Part shown: positions 41,219 through 50,739 of the stretch, piece by piece
Layout of the letters: the number at the start of each line of letters is the position of its first letter
How positions within the stretch are numbered: the stretch's first letter is position 1
NCBI RefSeq assembly: GCF_020539505.1
Contig: NZ_JACDXW010000004.1
Location: 62,001 to 126,000, forward strand
Direction of reading: 5' to 3'
DNA length: 64,000 bases
From: Mesopusillimonas faecipullorum
GTDB lineage: Bacteria; Pseudomonadota; Gammaproteobacteria; Burkholderiales; Burkholderiaceae_B
Position numbers and translations under genes: made by a program
Notes under the pieces: model-generated
Seen by the model: the letters and a program-made list of their open reading frames with translations, nothing else
What the model was told of the DNA's origin: nothing
Database searches by the model: none

Positions 41219-42307
41219 ATGACAATGACGATGACGTTGGAGCAGGTAAGGGATTATCTGGCTGAAACCACCGACCCCTTGACGGGGTGCCAGACGGGCG
41301 CCGCGTTCTGGAAAAAGAGCGCCTTGCAGTTTGAAGGAACGCGTCTTTCCATTACTTTAGCGCTTGGCTACCCCATACACAATGGCGGCACAGCCTGGCA
41401 AGAGTATCTTGAAACAGTTTTAGCCGAACGCGGGATCAGCCTTCAGACGCTGAATTTCCAGTTGGACGTGCAAACCCACGCCGTGCGTCCGGGCCTCAAG
41501 CCCTTGCCCGGTGTTCGCAACATCATAGCCGTTGCCTCGGGTAAAGGCGGGGTTGGCAAAAGCACGACCTCGGCGAATCTGGCACTGGCACTCAGTCGGC
41601 AAGGGGCATCGGTGGGTCTGATAGATGCCGATATCTACGGCCCCAGCGTGCCTATCATGCTGGGCATAGATGGTCGCCCCGAAAGCCACGATGGCAAAAC
41701 CATGGAGCCTATGCGGGCTCATGGCTTGGTGGCTAACTCCATAGGTTTTATGCTCAACGACGATTCTCCAGCCATTTGGCGCGGCCCCATGGCCAGCCAG
41801 GCGCTTGAACAGCTGTTGCGGCAAACCAACTGGGGGCAACTCGACTACCTTATCGTTGATATGCCACCCGGCACCGGCGATATTGCCCTGACGCTGTCAC
41901 AGAAAGTGCCGCTCACCGGCGCTATCGTCGTCACCACGCCGCAAGACCTGGCCTTGGCCGATGCGCGCAAAGGGCTGCGCATGTTCCAAAAGGTAGAAGT
42001 CCCGGTGTTGGGCGTGGTCGAGAACATGTCTGTGCACATTTGTTCTCAATGCGGGCATGCAGAGCCTATTTTTGGCGAACATGGTGGGCGCGATATGGCG
42101 TCGGCGTACGAGGTTGCGTGGCTGGGCGCTTTGCCGCTGGCCATGGCCATACGTGAGCAAGCCGACTCCGGCTGCCCCACTGTCGTGGCAGACCCAGAGG
42201 GTACGCATGCACAGCTGTACCACGACATCGCCCATAAGCTGGCCATGGCTGTGTCACTGCTGCCGCGCGACTACTCCGCACGCATGCCCCCGGTGGTGGT
42301 CCGCTGA
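41219..42307 (+). CDS. apbC: Iron-sulfur cluster carrier ATPase ApbC/Mrp
   Basis: 362-residue P-loop NTPase of the Mrp/Nbp35 family, which carries [4Fe-4S] clusters to apoproteins. An N-terminal MIP18/FeS-assembly-like domain (about residues 5-85) precedes the deviant Walker A motif SGKGGVGKS at 107-115; Walker B-type DMPPGTGD is near 214-221; the cluster-binding C275-x2-C278 (HICSQCGH) is conserved. Three in-frame ATGs lie close together at the start (41219, 41225 and 41231). It is followed 35 bases later by tamA on the same strand. Confidence 0.94.
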   Translation: MTMTMTLEQVRDYLAETTDPLTGCQTGAAFWKKSALQFEGTRLSITLALGYPIHNGGTAWQEYLETVLAERGISLQTLNFQLDVQTHAVRPGLKPLPGVRNIIAVASGKGGVGKSTTSANLALALSRQGASVGLIDADIYGPSVPIMLGIDGRPESHDGKTMEPMRAHGLVANSIGFMLNDDSPAIWRGPMASQALEQLLRQTNWGQLDYLIVDMPPGTGDIALTLSQKVPLTGAIVVTTPQDLALADARKGLRMFQKVEVPVLGVVENMSVHICSQCGHAEPIFGEHGGRDMASAYEVAWLGALPLAMAIREQADSGCPTVVADPEGTHAQLYHDIAHKLAMAVSLLPRDYSARMPPVVVR

Positions 42308-42342
42308 GGCGGGCCGTCGTTGCCTTGCGACCTATAAAGGTT

Positions 42343-44118
42343 ATGCGTCGTATTTGTTCCGCAGTCATATTGGCGTGCCTGGGGTACGGTGCTGCGGCGT
42401 GGGCGGAGCCCCCCGAAGTCACCATAGATCCGGGCGGCGTGCCCCCCGAGGCATTGCAGGCAATTGTGGGCGCCGTCGATGCCATTACCCGTCTGGCTGA
42501 CGATCAAGACGGCGGCGAGGTTTCGCGCCTGCGGCGTCGCGCTCGCGATGCCACGTTGTCGGCCTTGGAAACCCAAGGCTATTTCTCGTCGGTAGTCAAT
42601 CTCGAAGTGGGTGAAGACATCTTGGGTGAAACCTGGGACATCACCATCCAGCCGGGTAAGCGCACCACTGTTGGCAGTGTTGACCTGCAGTTTTTCGGCC
42701 AAATCGATACCCCAGCCTTCGAAGAGCGTATGCTCGGTCTGCGCCGGGACTGGCCGCTTACCAAAGGCATGCCTTTCATCAATGCCGAGTGGTCGTCTGC
42801 TAAAACCGAGTTGCTGGACGGCGTGCGCCGCAAAGATTTTTATCTGGCGCACTATCGGCGTACCCAAGCCACGGTAGTGGCAGACGAAGCAACAGCCGAA
42901 CTCGAGGCCATCGTAGACAGCGGCCCCCGCGTCCGTATGGGTGAAATGGAGGTCGAGGGGCTCACGTACGTGCCCGAGTCGCTCATAGAGCGTTATGTGG
43001 TGTATCAGCCCGGCGACCCCTACGACCAAGACTTGTTGGACGAATGGCAGCAGTCATTGCAAAGCACCTCGTTTTTTCGGGGCGCTTTTGTGCAGATGGA
43101 TGACACTCCCGCCCATCACGTCATGTTGCCGGGTGACGAAATCGAGATGCCGGTCAGAATCCGCCTGACCGAGGCGCCACGCCGGCGCTATAACGCTTCT
43201 TTAGGGGTGGATAGCGATAATGGCGTCCGTGTCGAAGGCTTGTATCGCCAGAATATCCTGATGGGCCAGCCTGTCTGGCTGGAAACCGGCGCGGGGATAG
43301 ACAAGAATCGCCGTCGCGCGTTTTATGACGTGCACTTTGCACCGACTCGCAGCGGCTATCGTCATAGTGTCGGTTTGCTGTACAACTATTCCGACATCAG
43401 CGGCGTTACCACGACTCGCTACGGTCTGGGCTGGAAACTGGCCCAGGCCCGCAAAGCGGCGGGCGATAGTCGGGTCGAGTACGAAACAAGCTGGGGCGCC
43501 GTGTTGGCGCACGACGATACCGATATCGACGGTGGGGATTCTTTCCGTGTGCCCACCTTGGTGGGAACCTGGCAGTGGCTGCGTCGTGATGTGAACAATA
43601 AATATGATCCGCGTGAAGGCTGGCTGCTGGACGTGGGGCTGGGAGCAGGCGTCACGCTTGATAAACGTGAGCCCTTCTATCGCGCCAGCACACGTGTTCA
43701 AAAATGGTGGGCGATAGGCCGATACGATGTTCTGAGCGTTCGCGGCGAAGTCGGCAAAGTGTGGTCTAAAACCAATCGCCTGCCCGAAGATTTTGGTTAT
43801 CGCACGGGGGGCGGCCGTAGTCTGCGTGGTTATAAATATCAAAGCATAGGCTTGCATCAGGGCAATGCAACGGTAGGTGCACCGGCCTTGGCGGTTTTCG
43901 GCATCGAATACATACGCTATTTCACCGAGCAAATTGGGATGGCCGTGTTTGTGGACGTTGGGGACGCTGCTGAGTCTTTCCGCGATATGGAGTGGCACGC
44001 CGGGTATGGCATTGGCGGTCGGGTGCGCACGCCGGCCGGCCCCTTTGGCATAGATCTGGCTTATGGGCAGCGTGACCACAACCTGCGCCTGCATTTTTCT
44101 TTGGGTATTGCATTTTGA
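42343..44118 (+). CDS. tamA: Translocation and assembly module outer-membrane protein TamA
   Basis: 591-residue Omp85-family protein. A signal peptide (AVILACLGYGAAAWAEPP) precedes three POTRA domains (about residues 35-260) and a BamA-like 16-stranded barrel with GYRTGGGRSLRGYKYQSIG, the conserved lid-lock motif region, and the C-terminal aromatic strand (LRLHFSLGIAF). TamA works with TamB to insert or export outer-membrane proteins and lipids. ATG 42343 directly follows AAAGG; a TTG six codons earlier is possible. It overlaps tamB by 4 bases. Confidence 0.9.
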   Translation: MRRICSAVILACLGYGAAAWAEPPEVTIDPGGVPPEALQAIVGAVDAITRLADDQDGGEVSRLRRRARDATLSALETQGYFSSVVNLEVGEDILGETWDITIQPGKRTTVGSVDLQFFGQIDTPAFEERMLGLRRDWPLTKGMPFINAEWSSAKTELLDGVRRKDFYLAHYRRTQATVVADEATAELEAIVDSGPRVRMGEMEVEGLTYVPESLIERYVVYQPGDPYDQDLLDEWQQSLQSTSFFRGAFVQMDDTPAHHVMLPGDEIEMPVRIRLTEAPRRRYNASLGVDSDNGVRVEGLYRQNILMGQPVWLETGAGIDKNRRRAFYDVHFAPTRSGYRHSVGLLYNYSDISGVTTTRYGLGWKLAQARKAAGDSRVEYETSWGAVLAHDDTDIDGGDSFRVPTLVGTWQWLRRDVNNKYDPREGWLLDVGLGAGVTLDKREPFYRASTRVQKWWAIGRYDVLSVRGEVGKVWSKTNRLPEDFGYRTGGGRSLRGYKYQSIGLHQGNATVGAPALAVFGIEYIRYFTEQIGMAVFVDVGDAAESFRDMEWHAGYGIGGRVRTPAGPFGIDLAYGQRDHNLRLHFSLGIAF

Positions 44119-47100
44119 GTCGACGCAAATCTCATTGGCTACGCCGTTTACTGCTGTGGTGGCTGCCTTTGATGGTGCTGCCGATAATGATCGTGGCGGC
44201 ATTCATTATCTGGTGCTTAAGCTCTCAGGCAGGCACCCGATGGGCCTTGACGACCGGCGCAAGTGTGGCCGGCGTACAGATGCAAGGGGTGAGCGGCACC
44301 GTCTGGAAGGGCGTGAAGGTAGCGCGCCTGCGCATGGACGAACCAACGCTGGGTTTAGCGTTGGATGACCTGGTGTTGCAGGTGAATTGGCCGGCGTTGC
44401 TCGACCGGCATCTGCACGTGCGTGAACTGTCTGCCGGGCGGGTAGCAGTTGACTTGCGGCCTCAGCCCGAGACCGAACCCTCTTCTGAAGAAGGCTTTTC
44501 CCTGCCCGAGTTACCGGTGTCTTTGACGCTGGAGCGATTCTCGCTGGGTGATTTTGAGTTGACCCAAGAGAACAAGCCTTTGCTTGGGGCTCGGCGCGTG
44601 CTGGCTTCGTTGGCCGCGCAGCGAAACGGACAGGGCTTGCTGACGCTGCGCGATGGTACGGTGCTTTACGACACCATGCAGGCGCAGTTGGGCGGCCAAC
44701 TGACGCTGCATCAAGCGGGTGGGGCTTGGCCCATGAGCGCGCATTTTGATGTCACGGCCACCGCCCAAGACGCTACCGCGCCTATTTGCGTCAGCCAGTA
44801 CTTGCCCGATTTGCACCAAGCCCAGGAGGGCGCTGACGAGCTGGCTTCGAATTGTGCATTGACGGCTACTCTGGATGCAGAGGGCTCACTGGAAACTTTA
44901 CAGCTTAAGGCCCAGGCGCAAGGCCAAGGCCTGAAAGCCGATCTTGATGCTCATTTATTGCCGCAGGCTAGCTTTCCATTGCGTTCGGGGCAGGCCAATA
45001 TCAGTTTGGCTGACGGCTCGCGCCTGCTTGCCAACCTGGATTACCAGGCCGGGCAGGAAGGTGCGCTGGACAAAGTCGATGCCAGCGTGCAGTTGGAAAA
45101 ACTGGATCTGCAGGCGGTTGGCGGCGAGACCTTGCCGCAGGCTGGTCTCACCGGCAAACTCGAAGCCTCCGCCCACTTGACCTCTCAGGGCTGGCCGCAA
45201 GACGTTGCAGTCAAGGCAGACTTTGCACCCGACTCTAGCTGGCTTGGGCAGCCCTTGCGTTTACAAGCAGACATCCAAGCGGTTTTGCCTACTGAGATGC
45301 CTGAGCAGTGGTGGGCGGGCCTGCAGCTTGATCGCTTGAATATTGACGCGCAAATTGCCCGTAATCGGGTGCATACCGAAGGGGGGCTGGGGCATGGCGA
45401 GCACCGTCTCGTGCTGGACGTGGATGCTCCTCAGTTGGAACAGTTTTGGCCGGGCCTACCCGGGGGCGTTACAACGAAAGGCTGGGTAAGCGGAAACCTT
45501 GCTCAGCATCAAGCTGATTTGAGCGCCACGTATTTCATGCAAGAGGATGCCGACCCCGACGCGCTCGGTGAGGGCCCTGTGCAGCTTCAGGTCGCTTTGC
45601 ACGGAGGCTGGGGGCCCTTGGGTGCCGAGTCCGAAGCGGCGCAGGGCTGGCAAGGTCAGGTCAGCAAGCTGGCCGTGCACCATGCAGGTTCCAGCATCGA
45701 GACGCAATCACCGCTAAGCGCCTTGGTACGCCCCGAGGCCGATGGCGCCATGGCGTGGCGCGTCGGTGCTTTCGGTGCGCAGGTCGTGCTCCCCGGTCTT
45801 CAGCCTTTCAACATCGCACACACGGTTTCAGAAGGAGCGGGGAAGGATATACATACTCAGGGGGCGATCCCCCGTTTGGCGCTGACGCGTGCGGCGCTAC
45901 GCCAGTTGCAGGAAACCTGGATGCCCGAGCAAGGCGACAGCCGGGGGCGTGTCATCGTGGCGCATAGTCAAGCGCTGGACAACATACCGCTGGTCTTTGG
46001 CGCTGACTGGAACCTGCGTATGGCTGACTCCATCACCGGGGCACTCAATGTCAGGCGCTTGGAGGGGGATTTGGTCGTACCGGTAGAGCAGCCTTTCCCG
46101 CTGGAGCTCACCGAACTGCAATTGGCCGTTCAAGCCCGGGCTGCGGGAGACGGAAACAGCCGAATTGCCGCGACTGTTACGGTAGCCAGCTCCATCATGG
46201 GCAATGTGCGAGCGACCGGCAACGCCCTTTTGCGTCGCAAGGCTGACGGCGGCTGGGAAGTGCGTGACAGCGATCCCGTGACCTTTGAAGCCAATGCCGA
46301 CCTCCATAATCTGAGTTGGATCAGCCTTGTCACGGGCGATTCCCTTGAGATCGATGGCCAAATTCAGGCCGACTTGCGGGGTAGTCTGCTGCCTGGGGGC
46401 AAGTGGGATACCACAGGCACCATTACCGGAGACAAACTGCGTATTGTTCGTATCGATGACGGCGTGCGTTTGCTCGATGGCACCCTGCGTGGGCGTTTCG
46501 AAGGCAGTCGAGTGGTGCTCGAAAGCCTGCGCTTCCCGGCCGTCTTGAGGGTCACGCCCAAAGAATGGCGTACAGATGAGTGGGTGCGCACCAACCCCGA
46601 AGCTCAAGGCGGATATCTGGATCTGAACGGATCTTGGGACCTTGATGATTTTCAGGGCGGCATAGCCATAGACTTCTACCGCTACCCTATACTGCAACGC
46701 TCCGATCGCTACGCCATGATCAGCGGACAGCTTAAGGTGGATGTTCCCTATCCGACCGTGGCGCTGACGGGCAAACTGAACGTAGATGCGGGCTGGATAG
46801 ATCTGGATATGCTGAGCAGCGTACCCACCCTGGATAGCGACGTGGTGGTGCTACGTACCCGCAACGAGGTTCGCAAGGAAGCTGTGCCCATGGATGTCAC
46901 CATGGATCTTGAAGTAGACCTCGGGCCGCGTTTCTATATCACCGGCTACGGTGTGAACTCAGGCCTGGTGGGCGACTTGCATTTATTCATGGCAGGCGGA
47001 AGATTGACGGCCGAGGGCGTACTGCGTACGCGTGGCGGGGCCATTTCTGCATATGGCCAGCGACTGCAGTTGCGCCAGGGCACCATTACCTTCCAAGGTG

Positions 47101-47642
47101 ACATCACCAGTCCGATACTTAGCATAGAAGCTTTGCGTACGGGGCAGGCGGTGCAGGCAGGGGTGCGGGTCACCGGCACACCGCGCCGCCCGCGCATAAC
47201 GTTGATCTCGTATCCCGAAGTCAGCGAAGTCGAGAAGCTTTCTTGGTTGCTGCTGGGCCGTGGCCCGGACGAATCGGGCGGCGATGCGGCATTGCTGTTC
47301 TCGGTGGGGACTTCATTCTTGGGGGATGGTGAAGCCTTCTATCGCAGATTTGGTGTGGATGACGTCACCATGCGCACCGGAGAGCTCGGCAGCTCGGGTA
47401 GCGTATTGCCGCCCGAAAGCGTGGTGCGCGGTTTTGATTCAGGCACCAGCGATATCGAGCGTAAGTTTGTGGTGGCCAGCAAGCACATCACGACAGACCT
47501 TACTGCAAGCGTAGAACAAGCGCTAAGCGATACCGGCACCGTTGGTCGCTTGGCTTATCGCTTGGCCCGAGGGTTGTCGGCCCAGTTAACCGTTGGCACC
47601 ATCAATGGCGCCGCCTTGATTTACCGAGGGTCGTCCGATTGA
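44115..47642 (+). CDS. tamB: Translocation and assembly module protein TamB (DUF490)
   Basis: 1175-residue AsmA-like protein. An N-terminal inner-membrane anchor (LLLWWLPLMVLPIMIVAAFI, about residues 12-31) is followed by a very long beta-rich periplasmic groove and a C-terminal DUF490 domain with GLVGDLHLFMAGGRLTAEGV, RGGAISAYGQRLQLRQGTI and LSWLLLGRGPDESGGDAALL. It spans the periplasm and couples with TamA, moving proteins or phospholipids. The start is a TTG (44115) overlapping the tamA TGA, so its translation should depend on tamA. The length is a little below E. coli TamB (about 1259). Confidence 0.9.
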   Translation: MSRRKSHWLRRLLLWWLPLMVLPIMIVAAFIIWCLSSQAGTRWALTTGASVAGVQMQGVSGTVWKGVKVARLRMDEPTLGLALDDLVLQVNWPALLDRHLHVRELSAGRVAVDLRPQPETEPSSEEGFSLPELPVSLTLERFSLGDFELTQENKPLLGARRVLASLAAQRNGQGLLTLRDGTVLYDTMQAQLGGQLTLHQAGGAWPMSAHFDVTATAQDATAPICVSQYLPDLHQAQEGADELASNCALTATLDAEGSLETLQLKAQAQGQGLKADLDAHLLPQASFPLRSGQANISLADGSRLLANLDYQAGQEGALDKVDASVQLEKLDLQAVGGETLPQAGLTGKLEASAHLTSQGWPQDVAVKADFAPDSSWLGQPLRLQADIQAVLPTEMPEQWWAGLQLDRLNIDAQIARNRVHTEGGLGHGEHRLVLDVDAPQLEQFWPGLPGGVTTKGWVSGNLAQHQADLSATYFMQEDADPDALGEGPVQLQVALHGGWGPLGAESEAAQGWQGQVSKLAVHHAGSSIETQSPLSALVRPEADGAMAWRVGAFGAQVVLPGLQPFNIAHTVSEGAGKDIHTQGAIPRLALTRAALRQLQETWMPEQGDSRGRVIVAHSQALDNIPLVFGADWNLRMADSITGALNVRRLEGDLVVPVEQPFPLELTELQLAVQARAAGDGNSRIAATVTVASSIMGNVRATGNALLRRKADGGWEVRDSDPVTFEANADLHNLSWISLVTGDSLEIDGQIQADLRGSLLPGGKWDTTGTITGDKLRIVRIDDGVRLLDGTLRGRFEGSRVVLESLRFPAVLRVTPKEWRTDEWVRTNPEAQGGYLDLNGSWDLDDFQGGIAIDFYRYPILQRSDRYAMISGQLKVDVPYPTVALTGKLNVDAGWIDLDMLSSVPTLDSDVVVLRTRNEVRKEAVPMDVTMDLEVDLGPRFYITGYGVNSGLVGDLHLFMAGGRLTAEGVLRTRGGAISAYGQRLQLRQGTITFQGDITSPILSIEALRTGQAVQAGVRVTGTPRRPRITLISYPEVSEVEKLSWLLLGRGPDESGGDAALLFSVGTSFLGDGEAFYRRFGVDDVTMRTGELGSSGSVLPPESVVRGFDSGTSDIERKFVVASKHITTDLTASVEQALSDTGTVGRLAYRLARGLSAQLTVGTINGAALIYRGSSD

Positions 47643-47648
47643 GCGGCG

Positions 47649-47672
47649 GGCGTGTTGCGTGTGCGACACGCC
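47649..47672 (+). terminator. Weak hairpin after tamB
   Basis: GGCGTGT and ACACGCC form a seven-pair stem with a ten-base loop six bases past the tamB stop. The nearest T-run is more than 20 bases further on, so if it terminates transcription it does so weakly. Confidence 0.3.
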
Positions 47673-47812
47673 TGGCGTCGACTCTGCACATTTTTGCGCG
47701 CAAGGGGCAGCCTTAAGGCAATGCGCGTTAAAATGCGTCGGGTTTACCCCTGGTACCCATCGTGCGGGGGCTCCTTTCAGTTTCAGTAGGCTCTAGTCCC
47801 CAAGGAAAGTGT

Positions 47813-48382
47813 ATGTCGATCAAGAGTGACCGGTGGATACGCCGCGCGGCCCAGGAGCACGGCATGATAGAGCCGTTCGAACCGGGCCAGGTGCGCGTGG
47901 ACGACAGCGGTGGGCGCATCGTAAGCTATGGCACCAGCAGCTATGGCTACGATGTGCGCTGCGCCAACGAGTTCAAGATATTCACGAACATCAACTCCAC
48001 CATCGTAGACCCCAAGGCCTTCGACGAAAAATCCTTCGTCGATTTCAAGGGCGATGTCTGCATTATTCCGCCCAATTCCTTCGCCTTGGCACGTACGGTC
48101 GAGTACTTTCGCATTCCACGCAGTGTGCTGACGGTTTGCCTGGGCAAGAGCACCTATGCTCGTTGCGGCATTATCGTCAACGTGACCCCGCTTGAGCCCG
48201 AGTGGGAGGGGCACGTGACGCTGGAGTTCTCTAACACCACACCCTTGCCCGCCAAGATATACGCGGGTGAAGGTTGTGCGCAGATGTTGTTTTTCGAAAG
48301 CGACGAGGTATGCGAAACCTCGTATCGTGACCGCGGCGGCAAGTATCAGGGGCAGCAGGGCGTTACCTTGCCGCGCACTTAA
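47813..48382 (+). CDS. dcd: dCTP deaminase
   Basis: 189-residue trimeric dCTP deaminase that forms dUTP from dCTP for thymidylate synthesis. Family segments are [67 protein letters not shown] (in part) and the C-terminal [12 protein letters not shown], which closes over the triphosphate. The ATG at 47813 has AAGGA six bases upstream; an earlier in-frame ATG at 47762 would add an unrelated tail. The gene is followed by the decarboxylase gene after 82 bases. Confidence 0.96.
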   Translation: MSIKSDRWIRRAAQEHGMIEPFEPGQVRVDDSGGRIVSYGTSSYGYDVRCANEFKIFTNINSTIVDPKAFDEKSFVDFKGDVCIIPPNSFALARTVEYFRIPRSVLTVCLGKSTYARCGIIVNVTPLEPEWEGHVTLEFSNTTPLPAKIYAGEGCAQMLFFESDEVCETSYRDRGGKYQGQQGVTLPRT

Positions 48383-48464
48383 AGTCTGCCGTGTTGGCGG
48401 GCGCATTGCCTTTTTTCTTTCATCCATTCCTATGCCGTAAGCGGCGAGGCGCGGGGGCGCGTAC

Positions 48465-50735
48465 ATGAAATTCCGTTTTCCCATCGTTATCATCGATGAA
48501 GACTATCGTTCCGAAAATGCCTCGGGTCTGGGTATCCGGGCATTGGCTGCGGCCATAGAGAACGAGGGCGTCGAAGTGCTGGGTGTTACCAGCTATGGCG
48601 ACCTCAGCTCTTTTGCACAGCAACAAAGCCGGGCCAGCGCCTTCATCCTGTCGATAGATGACGAAGAGTTCGACGTGGATTCGCCACAGGACGTGGCCAA
48701 CGCCATCAAGAACCTGCGCGCCTTCATCGGCGAATTGCGCTTTCGCAACGCAGAAATTCCCATCTATTTGTATGGCGAGACGCGCACCTCGCAGCATATT
48801 CCCAACGATATCCTGCGCGAGCTGCACGGATTCATCCACATGTTCGAGGACACCCCCGAATTTGTGGCGCGCCACATCATTCGCGAGGCGCGCGCTTACC
48901 TGGACGGCCTGGCGCCGCCGTTCTTCCGCGAGCTGGTCAAGTATGCCTTGGACGGGTCTTACTCTTGGCATTGCCCAGGGCACTCGGGGGGCGTGGCTTT
49001 TTTGAAAAGCCCGGTAGGACAAATGTTTCACCAGTTTTTTGGTGAAAACATGTTGCGGGCCGACGTCTGTAATGCCGTGGACGAACTAGGGCAGTTGCTG
49101 GATCACACCGGCCCGGTGGCAGAGTCCGAGATTAACGCGGCCCGCATCTTTAATGCAGACCATTGCTTCTTCGTAACCAACGGCACGTCTACGTCCAACA
49201 AAATCGTTTGGCATGCGAACGTGGCGGTGGATGACGTGGTGGTGGTCGATCGCAATTGTCACAAGTCCATTTTGCATGCGATCACCATGACGGGCGCGAT
49301 CCCGGTGTTCTTGAAACCCACTCGCAACCATCTGGGGATTATCGGCCCTATTCCCAAAGAGGAATTCGATCCCGAGAACATTCGTCGCAAGATAGAGGCC
49401 CACCCCTTTGTGGCCAGAATGCGTGACAAGAAGCCGCGTATTCTGACGATTACCCAAAGTACCTACGATGGCGTCAGCTACAACGCCGAGGTCATCAAAG
49501 ATATGTTGGGGACCGAAATCGACACCCTGCATTTCGACGAGGCCTGGATTCCCCATGCGCCTTTCCATGAGTTTTACCGAAGCATGCATGCTATCGGTAA
49601 AGATTGCCCGCGCCCCAAAGATGCCATGGTGTTTGCCACGCACTCCATTCACAAGCTGCTGGCCGGCTTGTCGCAGGCCTCGCAGATCACGGTGCAAGAG
49701 CCCGAGAACCGCAAGCTTGACCGCAGCGTGTTCAACGAAGCTTATCTGATGCACACCTCCACCTCGCCGCAATACTCCATCATCGCCTCTTGCGATGTGG
49801 CGGCAGCGATGATGGAGCCTCCAGGCGGCACGGCGCTGGTTGAGGAAAGCATCAGCGAAGCCATGGATTTCCGGCGCGCCATGCGCAAGGTGGAGTCTGA
49901 GTTCGGCAAGGATGACTGGTGGTTCAAGGTGTGGGGGCCCGATCATCTGCCCGAAGAAGGGATAGGTTTTCGCGAAGATTGGGTGCTGGAAGCCGGTGAT
50001 GCCTGGCATGGCTTTGGCGACCTGGCGCCCGACTTCAATATGCTGGACCCCATCAAGGCCACTATTGTGACGCCGGGGCTGGATATCTCGGGGACGTTTG
50101 CCGATACGGGAATCCCCGCCGCGCTGGTTTCCAAATATCTGGCCGAGCACGGCGTGGTCATCGAAAAAACCGGCCTGTATTCCTTCTTCATTCTGTTCAC
50201 CATAGGCATCACCAAGGGTCGTTGGAATACCTTGCTGACGGCTTTGCAGCAGTTCAAAGATGATTACGATCGCAACCAGCCGATGTGGCGCATTTTGCCG
50301 GACTTCTGCAAAGAGCATCGTCGCTACGAGCGCATGGGGCTGCGTGATCTGTGTCAGCAGATCCACGAAGCCTACCGTCAGCACGATCTGGCACGTTTGA
50401 CCACCGAGGTGTATGTGAGCGACATGGTGCCTGCGCTCAAGCCTTCCGATGCCTATGCGCGCATGGCTCACCGCGAGATCGAGCGCGTTCCTGTCGACGA
50501 TCTGGAGGGCCGCGTCACGGGCGTTCTCTTAACGCCATACCCGCCCGGTATCCCCCTGTTGATCCCGGGGGAGCGTTTCAATGCCCGTATCGTGCATTAC
50601 CTGCAGTTTGCGCGTGAGTTCAACCAGCGCTTCCCTGGCTTTGAAACCTATGTGCATGGTCTTTCTGAAGACCATGAAAACATAGGCCCGGACGGGCTGC
50701 CTTTTTATTACGTCGATTGCATACGCGAAGACTGA
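48465..50735 (+). CDS. Arginine/lysine/ornithine decarboxylase, fold type I
   Basis: 756-residue PLP enzyme with the N-terminal wing domain (residues 1-130, IVIIDEDYRSENASGLGIR), the PLP-binding core and the C-terminal domain. The Schiff-base lysine lies in ATHSIHKLLAGLSQAS and the CPGHSGG loop near residue 170 binds phosphate and substrate. Members with this size include biodegradative arginine decarboxylase (AdiA), lysine decarboxylase (LdcC/CadA) and SpeC/F; sequence alone does not separate them safely. Polyamine or cadaverine formation or acid resistance are the likely roles. It lies between dcd and the HI0933-type oxidoreductase, four bases before the latter. Confidence 0.87.
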   Translation: MKFRFPIVIIDEDYRSENASGLGIRALAAAIENEGVEVLGVTSYGDLSSFAQQQSRASAFILSIDDEEFDVDSPQDVANAIKNLRAFIGELRFRNAEIPIYLYGETRTSQHIPNDILRELHGFIHMFEDTPEFVARHIIREARAYLDGLAPPFFRELVKYALDGSYSWHCPGHSGGVAFLKSPVGQMFHQFFGENMLRADVCNAVDELGQLLDHTGPVAESEINAARIFNADHCFFVTNGTSTSNKIVWHANVAVDDVVVVDRNCHKSILHAITMTGAIPVFLKPTRNHLGIIGPIPKEEFDPENIRRKIEAHPFVARMRDKKPRILTITQSTYDGVSYNAEVIKDMLGTEIDTLHFDEAWIPHAPFHEFYRSMHAIGKDCPRPKDAMVFATHSIHKLLAGLSQASQITVQEPENRKLDRSVFNEAYLMHTSTSPQYSIIASCDVAAAMMEPPGGTALVEESISEAMDFRRAMRKVESEFGKDDWWFKVWGPDHLPEEGIGFREDWVLEAGDAWHGFGDLAPDFNMLDPIKATIVTPGLDISGTFADTGIPAALVSKYLAEHGVVIEKTGLYSFFILFTIGITKGRWNTLLTALQQFKDDYDRNQPMWRILPDFCKEHRRYERMGLRDLCQQIHEAYRQHDLARLTTEVYVSDMVPALKPSDAYARMAHREIERVPVDDLEGRVTGVLLTPYPPGIPLLIPGERFNARIVHYLQFAREFNQRFPGFETYVHGLSEDHENIGPDGLPFYYVDCIRED

Positions 50736-50739
50736 GGCA

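Noticed and set aside
49086-50471. 461-codon minus-strand frame
   Set aside because: Antisense to the Orn/Lys/Arg decarboxylase; no motif, no ribosome-binding site.
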